64,000 nucleotides of DNA, taken from NCBI RefSeq assembly GCF_934636665.1, contig NZ_CAKUAT010000001.1, positions 124,001-188,000 on the forward strand, in the 5' to 3' direction. Shown piece after piece: positions 52,396-62,098 of the stretch. Below the pieces are notes generated by a model. That model was not told the origin of the DNA. It did not search any database and worked only from the letters and a program-made list of their open reading frames with translations. Each line of letters begins with the position of its first letter. The first letter of the stretch is position 1. The DNA comes from an uncultured Senegalimassilia sp. (GTDB lineage Bacteria > Actinomycetota > Coriobacteriia > Coriobacteriales > Eggerthellaceae). Position numbers and translations under genes: made by a program.

Positions 52396-54738
52396 TTAAA
52401 CGAATCGCTTCGTCATACGCAAGATGTTGCGCCCGTCGGCGCGAGTGTAGCGCAAGTCGTCCATGTACTTGCGCATGAGCAGGATGCCCAGCCCGCCTTT
52501 GCGCTGCTCATCGGTGGGGTCGACCTTCTTCGCGTTGTGCGAAAGCGGGTCGTAGGCAATGCCCTGGTCGCTGAACACGAGGTGCAGGCAGCCCGCGCGC
52601 TCGTCGACGGCGGCCTCGATGTCCACCGGCAGGCGCGGCTGACCGTCGGGGAACCCGTAGTGGCAGATGTTGACGAAGACCTCCTCGCAGACGAGCATCA
52701 TCTGCGCCATCATCTTCGGCGTGCGGCCCTCGCCCTCGCAGATAGGCTCCAGGAAGGCGAACAGGCTATCAAGCTCGGCATCGTCGGCCGGCAGCGTAAG
52801 GCGTTGCACGGGAAGGTTCCAGCGGAAGGCGAGCATGGTGATGTCGTCAGCCTGCGGCGCTTCGCCTGCGAAGGCGTCCACGCTTGCCGCCAGGGAGTTT
52901 ACAGCGGTTTGAGCCGAAGATGCAGCCGCTGCGCTCGCAGCCGCCGCAACGTCCGACGCTTGCACGTCCGAGCCCACGGGGGCGCCTTCCCCACCCGACG
53001 CATCGATTCGCGCCAGCGTTTCCAGCAGGCGCTCCTCGCCGTACAGCTCTTCAGCCGCGTTTGCCGCTTCCGACACGCCGTCGGTGTACAAAAGCAGGCC
53101 ATCGCCCGGGCTGCACATAAAGCTGCCTTCGCGATACTTCACCACATCCATAGCACCCAACACCAAGCCTGGGCGGCATTTCAGGTAGCTGAGCTTGCCG
53201 TTTTGCTTGAGCACCGGCGGGTTGTGGCCGGCGTTGGCGAAGCGCACCTCGCCGGTTGCCGTGTCCACCACGCACGCGAACGCGGTGACGAACAGCATGG
53301 CGTCGTTGCGCTCGCACAGCTGGCGGTTGGCCAGGGTGAACGCCGTGCCAAGATCGTCGGTTTCCAGCAGGTACTGGCGCAGCAGGCTTTGCGCGCGCAT
53401 CATGAACAGCGCCGCGGGAACGCCCTTGCCCGACACGTCGCCGATGACGAAGGCCACACCGCGTTCGCCCACCTCGAACACGTCATAGAAGTCGCCGCCC
53501 ACCTCACGTGCCGGGCGCATGAAGCCGGCGATATCGAGCGCGAAGCGTTCCGTGAGCGAATCGAAGTCGTGCGGCACGGCGCTCATCTGGATCTGCCTGG
53601 CCACGTCGAGCTCGGTGGCCGTGCGCTGGCGCTCGGCCGTGACGTTGTACAGGCGCTCAATGAAGCCGACCATGTCGCGGCGCATCTTGTTGGTGGACTC
53701 GTACAGCTCGGCAATCTCGTAACGGGGCTTCGTGCCGCGCTCATCGACCGCGATGCGCATGTCGCGCCTGCCCTGCTCGACGTCGGATTCCATGCGCTCG
53801 ATGAAGGTCTGCTGGTCGAGGGCGAGCACTTCGACGGGACGCGTGAAGCGGCGCTCCAGGATGTGCAGGAACGCGAACATGGGCAGGAAGATGGGCACGA
53901 TGAGGATGGCGGCCTCATGGAACATGGTGTGCACAACGGTCTGGAAGTCCTCCTCGTCGCCGGAGGCGAAGGCGATGACCAAGACCGAAACGAGAAGCAT
54001 CAGCAACGCCGACGCGATAACGAACCAGATGACGAAGCGCTGAGTGAGGTTCGCCTTCTTGATGTTGCGGTACGGGACGTGGATCCAACGCGGCGGGTTG
54101 GGCATAAGCGGGCTGCGCTCGAGCGCGTAAAGCAAGGGCAGGCCGATGTAGAGCAGCATCCACACGTTATTCAAGCCGCGCGCGGCGAACGACGGGCCCG
54201 ACTCGGGCGGCGCGCCGACGAACAGATAGACGGCCAGGTTCACGCACGCGCTGTCCACCAGGACAAGCCCCATGTACAGCGCCGTCTTCGACGCCGAGTC
54301 GAATCGCGGGTACGGGCGCGGGCTTTTCGCGTTCACAAGGTACCACACCCAGCGCGGCAGGCCGTTGTACATGATCTGTATCATGAAGTAGCCCGCCAGC
54401 ATAAACGGTGTGGCGCCTTCGTGCAGGATATCCGAAACCAGGTTGGCCGTCGCGCAACCGAAAACGCCCGGCAAGCCGAAGAACAGCCCGAGCACCGGCC
54501 CCAACGCCGACGCCGGACGGATCTGCACGACGTCGTTGAACTGCGGAACCGCCAGAAAGCCTTCAAGGACCGCCAGGTACACGACGAAGCAGGCGGCGAA
54601 CATGCCAAGGCAGCGTTTCCAGCCAGGCCGCAATGGCGCCTGCGGGGCTTCTGACGCAACGGAAGCTACCGGCGACTCCCTGACATCGCGAACAGCGGTT
54701 GCGGGCATCTCATTATGTTCCGGTCGATCCGATTCCAT
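52396..54738 (-). CDS. Membrane SpoIIE/RsbU phosphatase with C-terminal RsbW-like kinase
   Basis: 780-residue signalling protein. About 40-305 hold eight or so membrane helices, including VSDILHEGATPF, a possible ligand or ion sensor. A HAMP-like linker (about 310-375) follows, then a PP2C-type phosphatase (about 385-590: REVGGDFYDVFE, VIGDVSGKGVPAALFM, DGLLLYTDGVSEA, ADDITMLAF). An Ala/Ser linker joins it to a GHKL ATPase domain (about 655-780: CEEVFVNICHYGF, SDQGIAYDP, GGLGILLMRKY). Having both phosphatase and kinase in one chain suggests a switch that sets STAS phosphorylation by itself. First gene of the operon. Confidence 0.92.
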   Translation of the reverse strand: MESDRPEHNEMPATAVRDVRESPVASVASEAPQAPLRPGWKRCLGMFAACFVVYLAVLEGFLAVPQFNDVVQIRPASALGPVLGLFFGLPGVFGCATANLVSDILHEGATPFMLAGYFMIQIMYNGLPRWVWYLVNAKSPRPYPRFDSASKTALYMGLVLVDSACVNLAVYLFVGAPPESGPSFAARGLNNVWMLLYIGLPLLYALERSPLMPNPPRWIHVPYRNIKKANLTQRFVIWFVIASALLMLLVSVLVIAFASGDEEDFQTVVHTMFHEAAILIVPIFLPMFAFLHILERRFTRPVEVLALDQQTFIERMESDVEQGRRDMRIAVDERGTKPRYEIAELYESTNKMRRDMVGFIERLYNVTAERQRTATELDVARQIQMSAVPHDFDSLTERFALDIAGFMRPAREVGGDFYDVFEVGERGVAFVIGDVSGKGVPAALFMMRAQSLLRQYLLETDDLGTAFTLANRQLCERNDAMLFVTAFACVVDTATGEVRFANAGHNPPVLKQNGKLSYLKCRPGLVLGAMDVVKYREGSFMCSPGDGLLLYTDGVSEAANAAEELYGEERLLETLARIDASGGEGAPVGSDVQASDVAAAASAAAASSAQTAVNSLAASVDAFAGEAPQADDITMLAFRWNLPVQRLTLPADDAELDSLFAFLEPICEGEGRTPKMMAQMMLVCEEVFVNICHYGFPDGQPRLPVDIEAAVDERAGCLHLVFSDQGIAYDPLSHNAKKVDPTDEQRKGGLGILLMRKYMDDLRYTRADGRNILRMTKRFV

Positions 54739-54780
54739 GGTGTCGCACCTCCCGCATCCGTTCGCTAAAACGCCATCCAG

Positions 54781-54806
54781 ATTCGTTCGCCCTTACTATA
54801 ACGAAT
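54781..54806 (-). promoter_or_regulatory. Putative promoter with inverted repeat
   Basis: A TATAGT -10 (54794-54799, minus) lies between the arms ATTCGTT and AACGAAT (54781-54787 and 54800-54806), about 55 bases before the phosphatase gene. The -35 is weak. The rest of 54739-54982 shows nothing clear. Confidence 0.4.
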
Positions 54807-54982
54807 GTCGCTGGCGCAGAAGAAGGCAAACCGAGACGAAGGATAAAAGCCATCCCCGCCCCGGCAACCGGCAGGATGCCCGGCCCTTCGCAGACACGCC
54901 GCAGATAGGCGATGCGGATTCGTCCAATCTTCGCCGGATCGCAATAGCATCCGCAAGCCCGCCCACCTGTCGCGGCAGGGCG

Positions 54983-55996
54983 CTACGACAACGAAGCGAT
55001 CGCCTCGGGAATGGCGGCCACCACGTCTTCAGCGGTTACGCAAATGCTGGTCAGGCGCTTTGCCGCCGCCCGCGCCGCCCGCGCATGCAGCGCCGAAGCA
55101 AGCACGCACGCGTCTACCGGAGCCAAACCCTGCGCAAGCAGCGCCGCAGCCATGCCGGCAAGCACATCGCCCGTTCCCGCCTTCGCCAAGGCAGAGGTTC
55201 CATCCGACATGCGCACGATGGTTTCACCGTCAGATATATAGGTAACGGGGCCTTTTACCATGGCGGTCACGCCATAAGCTTGCGAAAGCAACAACGCCAA
55301 CTGCGCCGGGTCATCGGTAGGCAGGGCCAGCGGAGCGGCAAGGCGCGCAGCTTCTCCCGCGTGCGGCGTGACAACCGTGGGCAAGCCGTCAATGAAGCGG
55401 CGGCGCAGCAGCAGGCGGCCTTCGGGAGAGGTCAGCGCGTCAAGGCCGCCGCCGTCGACAAGCACCGCAGCGGCCGCGCCCTCGAGAACGGTGCAGGTCA
55501 GCTGGGCGGAAAGAGAATCGGCGGCATCGAGGCCGCTACCGACGAGGAACGCCAGCGGATGACGGGGCGCCACGGGGCCAAGCGCTTTCGGGCGCGGCGC
55601 CGCATGCACCGGACGGCCCGATCGGCATGCGCGATACGCGCCCGCCCGCCCGTCCGAGCTTGCGGGCGCAGCCTGAACCGCGGCAGGGCTGCCAGCGACG
55701 CTCCCCCGTTCATCGGGATCGAGCTGCGCGTACGCCGCCAACTCATCCCACGCGCGCACCACAAGCGACGGGCTTGCCGCGCGCACCGGCGCGACGGATT
55801 CGGGCGAGCAGGCAACTTCGGTATACCCCGCGCCCATGCGCTGCGAGGCAACCGCCGCAAGACATGCGGCGCCTGGATAGTCGGCGCAACCGGCAATCAG
55901 CGTCAACTTGCCGCGCGAATACTTGTTCGCCAGGTCGTCAGGCCACGGAAGCAATGCCGCCACCTGCTCCAACGTATACTTCTTCGCTCGCTGCAT
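54983..55996 (-). CDS. nnrD: ADP/ATP-dependent NAD(P)HX dehydratase
   Basis: Repairs hydrated NAD(P)H. The 337 residues form the ribokinase-like domain only, with KGPVTYISDG, the GTGD signature (AKAGTGDVLAGM) and a TPHAGE motif. The epimerase domain (NnrE) often fused to it is absent. An Ala/Pro/Arg-rich insert (about residues 95-145) breaks the middle of the domain. ATG 55996 with a GGAGGA site. Usually a neighbour of acpS; here the two are 2.5 kb apart. Confidence 0.9.
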   Translation of the reverse strand: MQRAKKYTLEQVAALLPWPDDLANKYSRGKLTLIAGCADYPGAACLAAVASQRMGAGYTEVACSPESVAPVRAASPSLVVRAWDELAAYAQLDPDERGSVAGSPAAVQAAPASSDGRAGAYRACRSGRPVHAAPRPKALGPVAPRHPLAFLVGSGLDAADSLSAQLTCTVLEGAAAAVLVDGGGLDALTSPEGRLLLRRRFIDGLPTVVTPHAGEAARLAAPLALPTDDPAQLALLLSQAYGVTAMVKGPVTYISDGETIVRMSDGTSALAKAGTGDVLAGMAAALLAQGLAPVDACVLASALHARAARAAAKRLTSICVTAEDVVAAIPEAIASLS

Positions 55997-56324
55997 CCGT
56001 CCTCCATTCGCCAAGCGCTACGCACATATGCTCGCACCCAGTGTACTCCAACCACGTAAGAGCCAAGTAAAACATGGCGTTCGCCACCGCAAGCAGCCCC
56101 GCAAACAGGAAGCCCGGCGCCAACGCGCAAGCCGCAGCACCGCCCCAAGCGCAAGCGCGACCGCGTCAATCGCCAGGGAAAGCCGAACCCCTACGCGCAC
56201 CAGAGCCCCCAGCGCGCGCCAGAGCCATCCCAGCGCGCGCCGGGACGAAACCGGACTTCGGAGCGTTAGCCTGGCCAAGCATCGGACTTCGGGGTGCTAA
56301 TCGGGCCAAGCAGCGAGCTCCCGC

Positions 56325-56378
56325 TGCGAAGAATCGTCAATCTTGTCCAGCCGTGGTCGAAATCGACAATTCTTCGCA
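56325..56378. repeat. Island palindrome L1
   Basis: Arms TGCGAAGAAT (56325-56334) and ATTCTTCGCA (56369-56378) pair exactly, with weaker pairing inward and a 12-base loop. About 8 bases later, a lone right-arm copy follows at about 56386-56410. Confidence 0.7.
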
Positions 56379-56469
56379 GCCTCAAGGCCAAAACGCTCGA
56401 TTATTTGCGCTATCGGAAAGCCCATACGCGCACAACCGGCAAAAACGTCCGTATCTCACTTCCGAGACC

Positions 56470-56521
56470 GCGAAAAACCGTCCGTTTTGACCGCCAACGA
56501 CCAAAACAGACGGTTTTTCGC
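56470..56521. repeat. Island palindrome L3
   Basis: Twenty-base arms (56470-56489 and 56502-56521) with one mismatch and a 12-base loop. Same geometry and the same ends (GCGAA...TTCGC) as the copies on the far side of the nuclease gene. Confidence 0.8.
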
Positions 56522-56797
56522 ATCGCGCCCCCACACGACAGCCCAACCCCATGCCCAACAAGCAACACTTCCATCATCGATCTCAGCGTGCATTCCGTAA
56601 ATGCAGTCGCAAACTCGCAGCCGTTAGCCACGACGCTTGCGCAAGCCCTCCGTATCACAACTATCTTGCGCAAACCTTGCCGATTCCTTACGCAAACCTT
56701 GTCGATCTCTTCCCTGACCCTTACCAAAACCTTCCCTATTCCTTGTACCGCAAAATTCTCGTTCTACCTGGGGAAATACTCTGATACCTTAGATTGC

Positions 56798-57772
56798 ATG
56801 ACTATTGTGATCTCACATATTTCAGCAATCGAGTACTGGCTTGCGCACGAATCGCTCAAGCCCAAGGCCACGTCTGCCCATGCAGCAACCGAACTCCCGT
56901 GCGCGAGTCCCACCATCGATGACCGCCGCCGCGCCGAGCAGCTTCTAAAACAGTGCACCAGCATCCCGTTGCATATTGCTACCACGAAACCGTTCCATAA
57001 CAGCACGCGCTTCCGCTGCCACGTTTGGTCCCCGCCCGTAGCACGGGCGCTCTACAGAATCGCGGATGACGTTTACGTTTGCTCCCCCGAACTCGCCTTC
57101 GTCCAATCGGCGGCTGCGCTCGACAAAATCGATACCGTGCGTTTAGGGTGCGAATTGTGCGCAACGTATTCCATCGACCGCCACGCACGCGGAGGGTTCT
57201 TTCAGCGCAATGCCATCACCACGCGCGAAAAGCTCAGCGCGGTCGTTTGCGAAAACCAGGGGGCAAACGGGATCAAAACCGCACGATGGGCGCTCGATCA
57301 CGTGCTCGACCGATCAGCGTCGCCTGCCGAAACGAAAGTTGCGCTCGCTCTTACGCTCCCCTGCAAAATCGGCGGAATGGGACTCCCCCAGCCTTCGCTG
57401 AACCGCTTCATCCCGCTCAACGCAGCAGAGCAAAAGGCGCTCAATAGAAGCTATTTCCTTTGCGACCTCTATTGGGAGCAAGCAAAGCTCGCCATTGAGT
57501 ACGACAGCGATGCCGAGCACTCCGGATCCGACCGCATCGCCTCGGATGCCGCACGAAGGAATGCGTTGCTCCGCCTGGGAATCACGGTCATCACCGTGGG
57601 AAACCGGACGTTTCGCGACAGGTCGGAATTCAAAAGAGTCGGCGCAACCGTCGCGCGGCTTCTCGGAACGCGCATCAGGCCGAGGAGCGAACACTACGAC
57701 CGTCGACAAATCGAGCTTCGCAAGCGTCTGAGCAGCCAACCGATTTGGGAAAGCGCCCGTTATAGCGAGTAG
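56798..57772 (+). CDS. Predicted PD-(D/E)xK nuclease, function unknown
   Basis: 324 residues. The N-terminal half (about 1-170) is unassigned; its opening VISHISAIEYWLAH is like the start of AbiEi-type and related DNA-binding proteins. The C-terminal half looks like a DUF559/Vsr-type restriction fold: Glu178 (SPAETKVAL), Asp223 (FLCDLYW), Glu234 and Asp236 (LAIEYDSDAEH), then DAARRNALLRLGITVITV. No methylase or partner gene adjoins. GC content and codon use are visibly lower than the neighbours, and palindromic repeats lie on both sides. The frame is open well upstream, but ATG 56798 is the first start with natural composition. Confidence 0.7.
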   Translation: MTIVISHISAIEYWLAHESLKPKATSAHAATELPCASPTIDDRRRAEQLLKQCTSIPLHIATTKPFHNSTRFRCHVWSPPVARALYRIADDVYVCSPELAFVQSAAALDKIDTVRLGCELCATYSIDRHARGGFFQRNAITTREKLSAVVCENQGANGIKTARWALDHVLDRSASPAETKVALALTLPCKIGGMGLPQPSLNRFIPLNAAEQKALNRSYFLCDLYWEQAKLAIEYDSDAEHSGSDRIASDAARRNALLRLGITVITVGNRTFRDRSEFKRVGATVARLLGTRIRPRSEHYDRRQIELRKRLSSQPIWESARYSE

Positions 57773-58198
57773 CGCCATTACGGACAAGATCGCCGAACCA
57801 GTGCCGATCCGGAGAACGCACACGAACGAGGTTCCGCGCAAGTCCAGGCAAGCAAACTATAAGGGATTTTTCGCTTTCCGCCGAAACACATGCGCCGCTT
57901 TCGCATTCGACGCACGCGGCACAGCGTAAGTCGCCTACAGCGAGCTCTTCAACAAACCAGTTTGTTGATGCAGCGGATCCGGCAGGCAAGGGCGCTGCCG
58001 CGCCCAACGGGCGTTCATCTGCTGCGACCATCAAGCGCGCGTGCTTTCCCCAGGTACACGAGCACCTAGATTGTGCGCCATCTAAGCTCGCCAGACAGTA
58101 ACGTCACAAGCACGAAAACGAAGCTGCCGCAGCAAGCGAACCATGCTCAGCAAGCGAACGAACACGCTGGGGCGACGGATTCGCAAATTCGCCCAGAC

Positions 58199-58280
58199 AA
58201 GAACCGTTCATTTTGTCCCTCGGCGGCCAAAATCAACGGTTCTTCGCCACTGAGTAGGCCAAAAGAAACGATTATTCGCG
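58199..58280. repeat. Island palindrome R1 plus half-site R2
   Basis: R1: arms 58199-58215 and 58228-58244 with one mismatch and a 12-base loop. R2, a lone right arm (GGCCAAAAG...ATTATTCGCG), follows at about 58257-58281, repeating the layout of L1 and its half-site. Confidence 0.75.
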
Positions 58281-58336
58281 CCGCGCTCCCCATTCGCACG
58301 AAATACCGTCAATATTGTCCATCCCGCGCCTCAGAA

Positions 58337-58391
58337 AACGCGAAGAATCGCTCGTTATGTCCCGCTGGGGCCAAAACGAGCGATTCTTCGC
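58337..58391. repeat. Island palindrome R4
   Basis: Perfect 17-bp stem (58340-58356 with 58375-58391), extended by two further pairs after one A/A mismatch, leaving the 12-base loop TCCCGCTGGGGC (58360-58371). A lone left-arm copy precedes it at about 58304-58321. Confidence 0.82.
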
Positions 58392-58474
58392 AATTCACAC
58401 CCGCGACCTACGTACGCCTCGCTTCGCGCCGGCGTCCAACTTGCGAGAAGCGGTCATCGAGCCTGACGCGGCCG

Positions 58475-59116
58475 CTAATCAGCCTCCCCTTGCGCATGTC
58501 GGACCATGCCCATAGCCGAGTGCGCGTCGGGCACCTGGGACTGCGCGGGCGCAGGCGCTGCCGCGTCCAGGTCGTCGAGCATGGTGCGCGCCTCCTTGAA
58601 CTGTCGCGCCAGCTCCTCCATAGGGTCGCGCCGCTCCTGCTGCGCGCGCACCGATCCCTCGGTGATGGCCATGGCGCACGCCACCGCATCGGTGTGCGTA
58701 TACGACAGCGAAAGCGGCAGCTCGCGAACGCCGAGCGCCTGCGCCACCTGCTTGGCGCGCCCGGTGAGCACGGCGTACGGGCGGCCCTTCGATGTGCGGC
58801 GAACCTCCACGTCGCGCACGCCGATACCCTGGGAGAAGCCCGTCCCCAGCGCCTTGAGCACCGCCTCCTTCGCCGCGAAGCGCGTGGCGTAATGGACGGC
58901 CGGCTGCGCGGTGGCGTCGCAATAGCGGCATTCCTCGGCGCTGAACACCTTGCGCGCGAACGCGGGGGACCGTTTGAGGATCTTGCGCATGCGCTCGATC
59001 TCCACGATGTCCACGCCCAGGCCCACGGCTCCTTCAACAGCCCCGAACGCAGCTTCCACCTGCGACGATGCGTCGTCGTTTCGGCCCTCGCCCGCTACTT
59101 TCGCGTCCTCGACCAC
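58475..59116 (-). CDS. acpS: Holo-[acyl-carrier-protein] synthase
   Basis: Transfers phosphopantetheine from CoA to acyl carrier protein. The core is typical: GLGVDIVEIERM with its magnesium Asp, and RFAAKEAVLKALGTG with the catalytic Glu and Lys. At 213 residues it exceeds the usual 120-130, with about 30 extra residues in front and about 60 behind (charged, then Ala/Pro-rich). I chose GTG 59116 with a GGGAGG site 7 bases upstream; the frame stays open into glmS. It is separated from glmS by a terminator hairpin. Confidence 0.9.
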   Translation of the reverse strand: MVEDAKVAGEGRNDDASSQVEAAFGAVEGAVGLGVDIVEIERMRKILKRSPAFARKVFSAEECRYCDATAQPAVHYATRFAAKEAVLKALGTGFSQGIGVRDVEVRRTSKGRPYAVLTGRAKQVAQALGVRELPLSLSYTHTDAVACAMAITEGSVRAQQERRDPMEELARQFKEARTMLDDLDAAAPAPAQSQVPDAHSAMGMVRHAQGEAD

Positions 59117-59138
59117 AAGCGACCTCCCTGTAAAGCAA

Positions 59139-59161
59139 GCGGGCGCCCGAACGGCGCCCGC
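59139..59161 (-). terminator. Terminator of glmS
   Basis: Nine-bp GC stem (59139-59147 with 59153-59161), then TTGCTTTA on the minus strand, 29 bases past the glmS stop. Confidence 0.7.
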
Positions 59162-59189
59162 ACCAACGTTGCCCTTATTGTACGCGAAC

Positions 59190-61028
<1,839 letters not shown>

Positions 61029-61446
61029 GCGATTGCTCCTCACAGGTAGGTTGCGGCCCGAAGGCGCCGCACGGCGGGAGCGAACGCTCAAAGCCGAGCT
61101 GCCTGGTCGGGCTTTTCATCGCGTACATGGTAGGGCAGCGCCCGGCGCACGCGCCAAGGCTGCAGACAATCTCTAACGCGCCAGCCGCTCGCCCCGCGCA
61201 CAGCGCCGTTCGCAGCAAGCGGACATGCGCGCAACGGCACAGCGTCACCCCTCCCCGAAAGCGCGGCTTCGCTCCACTCGCAGCTAGCGGCAAAGCCAAC
61301 GAGGGCCGCTGCGGTGCCCCGAATTCGCGGGAGCGTGAAGGCGCCGCGTACTTTGGTACGCAAGCCTTCAGGCTCGTGCGAAGGCGGGGTGCCGCAGCGG
61401 CCCGCAGTGTCGAGTCAATTCGCCGTTCGGCAGAACGGCGAAACCG
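61029..61446. other. Intergenic region between ridA and glmS
   Basis: 418 bases without a gene. The right part (61301-61440) is occupied by a long palindromic element and a small hairpin. 61029-61300, upstream of glmS, shows no clear promoter. Confidence 0.65.
61301..61414. repeat. Long palindromic element, copy 2
   Basis: A 114-base hairpin homologous to 42681-42793. The outer 18-base arms (61303-61320 and 61386-61403) pair fully if G-T pairs are allowed. The inner GAAGGC/GCCTTC and GCGTAC/GTACGC arms also pair. A separate 7-bp hairpin (61421-61440) lies between it and the ridA stop. Confidence 0.82.
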
Positions 61447-61821
61447 TTACACCTCCGCAATTACCTCGACTTCTACCAGGGCGCCCTTGGGGAGCTTGGC
61501 CACGCCCACGGCCGAGCGGGCCGGACGGGCGTCGCCGAAGGACTTGGCGTACTCAGCGTTGAACGCGGCGAAGTCGTCGATGTCATCTAGGAAGCACGTG
61601 GCCTTCAGCACGTGGTCGAAGTCGGTGCCGGCCTCGGCTAGGATGGCCGCCACGTTCTTCATGACCTGGGCCGTCTGCTCCTCGATGGTGGTGCCCACAA
61701 GCTCGCCGGTTTCCGGGGAGAGCGCAATCTGGCCGCTGGCGAACAGCAGGTTGCCGCACACGCGGCCCTGCACGTAGGGGCCGATGGCCGCGGGGGCGTT
61801 CGGAGTGGCGATGACCTTCAT
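61447..61821 (-). CDS. ridA: RidA family 2-iminopropanoate deaminase
   Basis: Hydrolyses reactive enamine/imine products of PLP enzymes. The 124-residue protein has the conserved Arg in ARSAVGVAKLP and the closing VEVEVIAEV strand; GNLLFASGQIAL is typical. ATG 61821 with an AAGGACG site. It is divergent from ilvA, whose 2-aminoacrylate and 2-aminocrotonate by-products are the usual RidA substrates. Confidence 0.96.
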   Translation of the reverse strand: MKVIATPNAPAAIGPYVQGRVCGNLLFASGQIALSPETGELVGTTIEEQTAQVMKNVAAILAEAGTDFDHVLKATCFLDDIDDFAAFNAEYAKSFGDARPARSAVGVAKLPKGALVEVEVIAEV

Positions 61822-62098
61822 GATGGTCGTCCTTTCCGGGGCTTGCGCCCCAACATGCGCGCGCAAGCGCGCGGAACGGCAGCGCTTCGCACGCTTCGCC
61901 CCAAGCTGTCACATGGGGACGTAGCACTATCTGTCCGAAATCGGGCAGCGTTTCCCACGCCTTGCGCCAAACGTTAAACCTAGGCGATGCGTCGAATTTT
62001 GTCGCGCTGATATGGAACCTCACCATTGTAGCGCCTGCAAAGCTATGATGTTCACCGACATTAAACCGCCGCGAACCGAAAACAAAAGGGGTGAAACT

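Larger units (their letters stand above)
55997..56797. other. Left flank of the nuclease island
   Basis: 801 bases without a convincing gene. There is a two-copy tandem repeat of 31 bases (56252-56282 and 56283-56313). Palindromic elements follow at 56325-56410 and 56470-56521. Further right are near-repeated CGCAAACCTTG sequences (about 56670-56712). Base composition falls clearly towards 56800. Confidence 0.7.
57773..58474. other. Right flank of the nuclease island
   Basis: 702 bases without a convincing gene. 57773-58190 shows nothing recognisable. 58199-58391 contains four palindromic units or half-units of the same family as the left flank. Confidence 0.7.

Noticed and set aside
53531..54654. 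Plus-strand frame opposite the SpoIIE phosphatase gene
   Set aside because: Part of a long antisense frame; the minus-strand protein has complete PP2C and GHKL motifs.
57675..58034. Minus-strand frame of about 120 codons beside the nuclease
   Set aside because: Overlaps the nuclease 3' end, has no ribosome site, and shows no motif.
56325..58391. CRISPR array
   Set aside because: Repeats are palindromes with diverged sequence and irregular spacing, on both sides of a gene, with no cas genes and no unique spacers of constant length.
61029..61300. glmS ribozyme
   Set aside because: The region upstream of glmS lacks any recognisable ribozyme core or pseudoknot sequence, and the taxon is not one where I would expect it.
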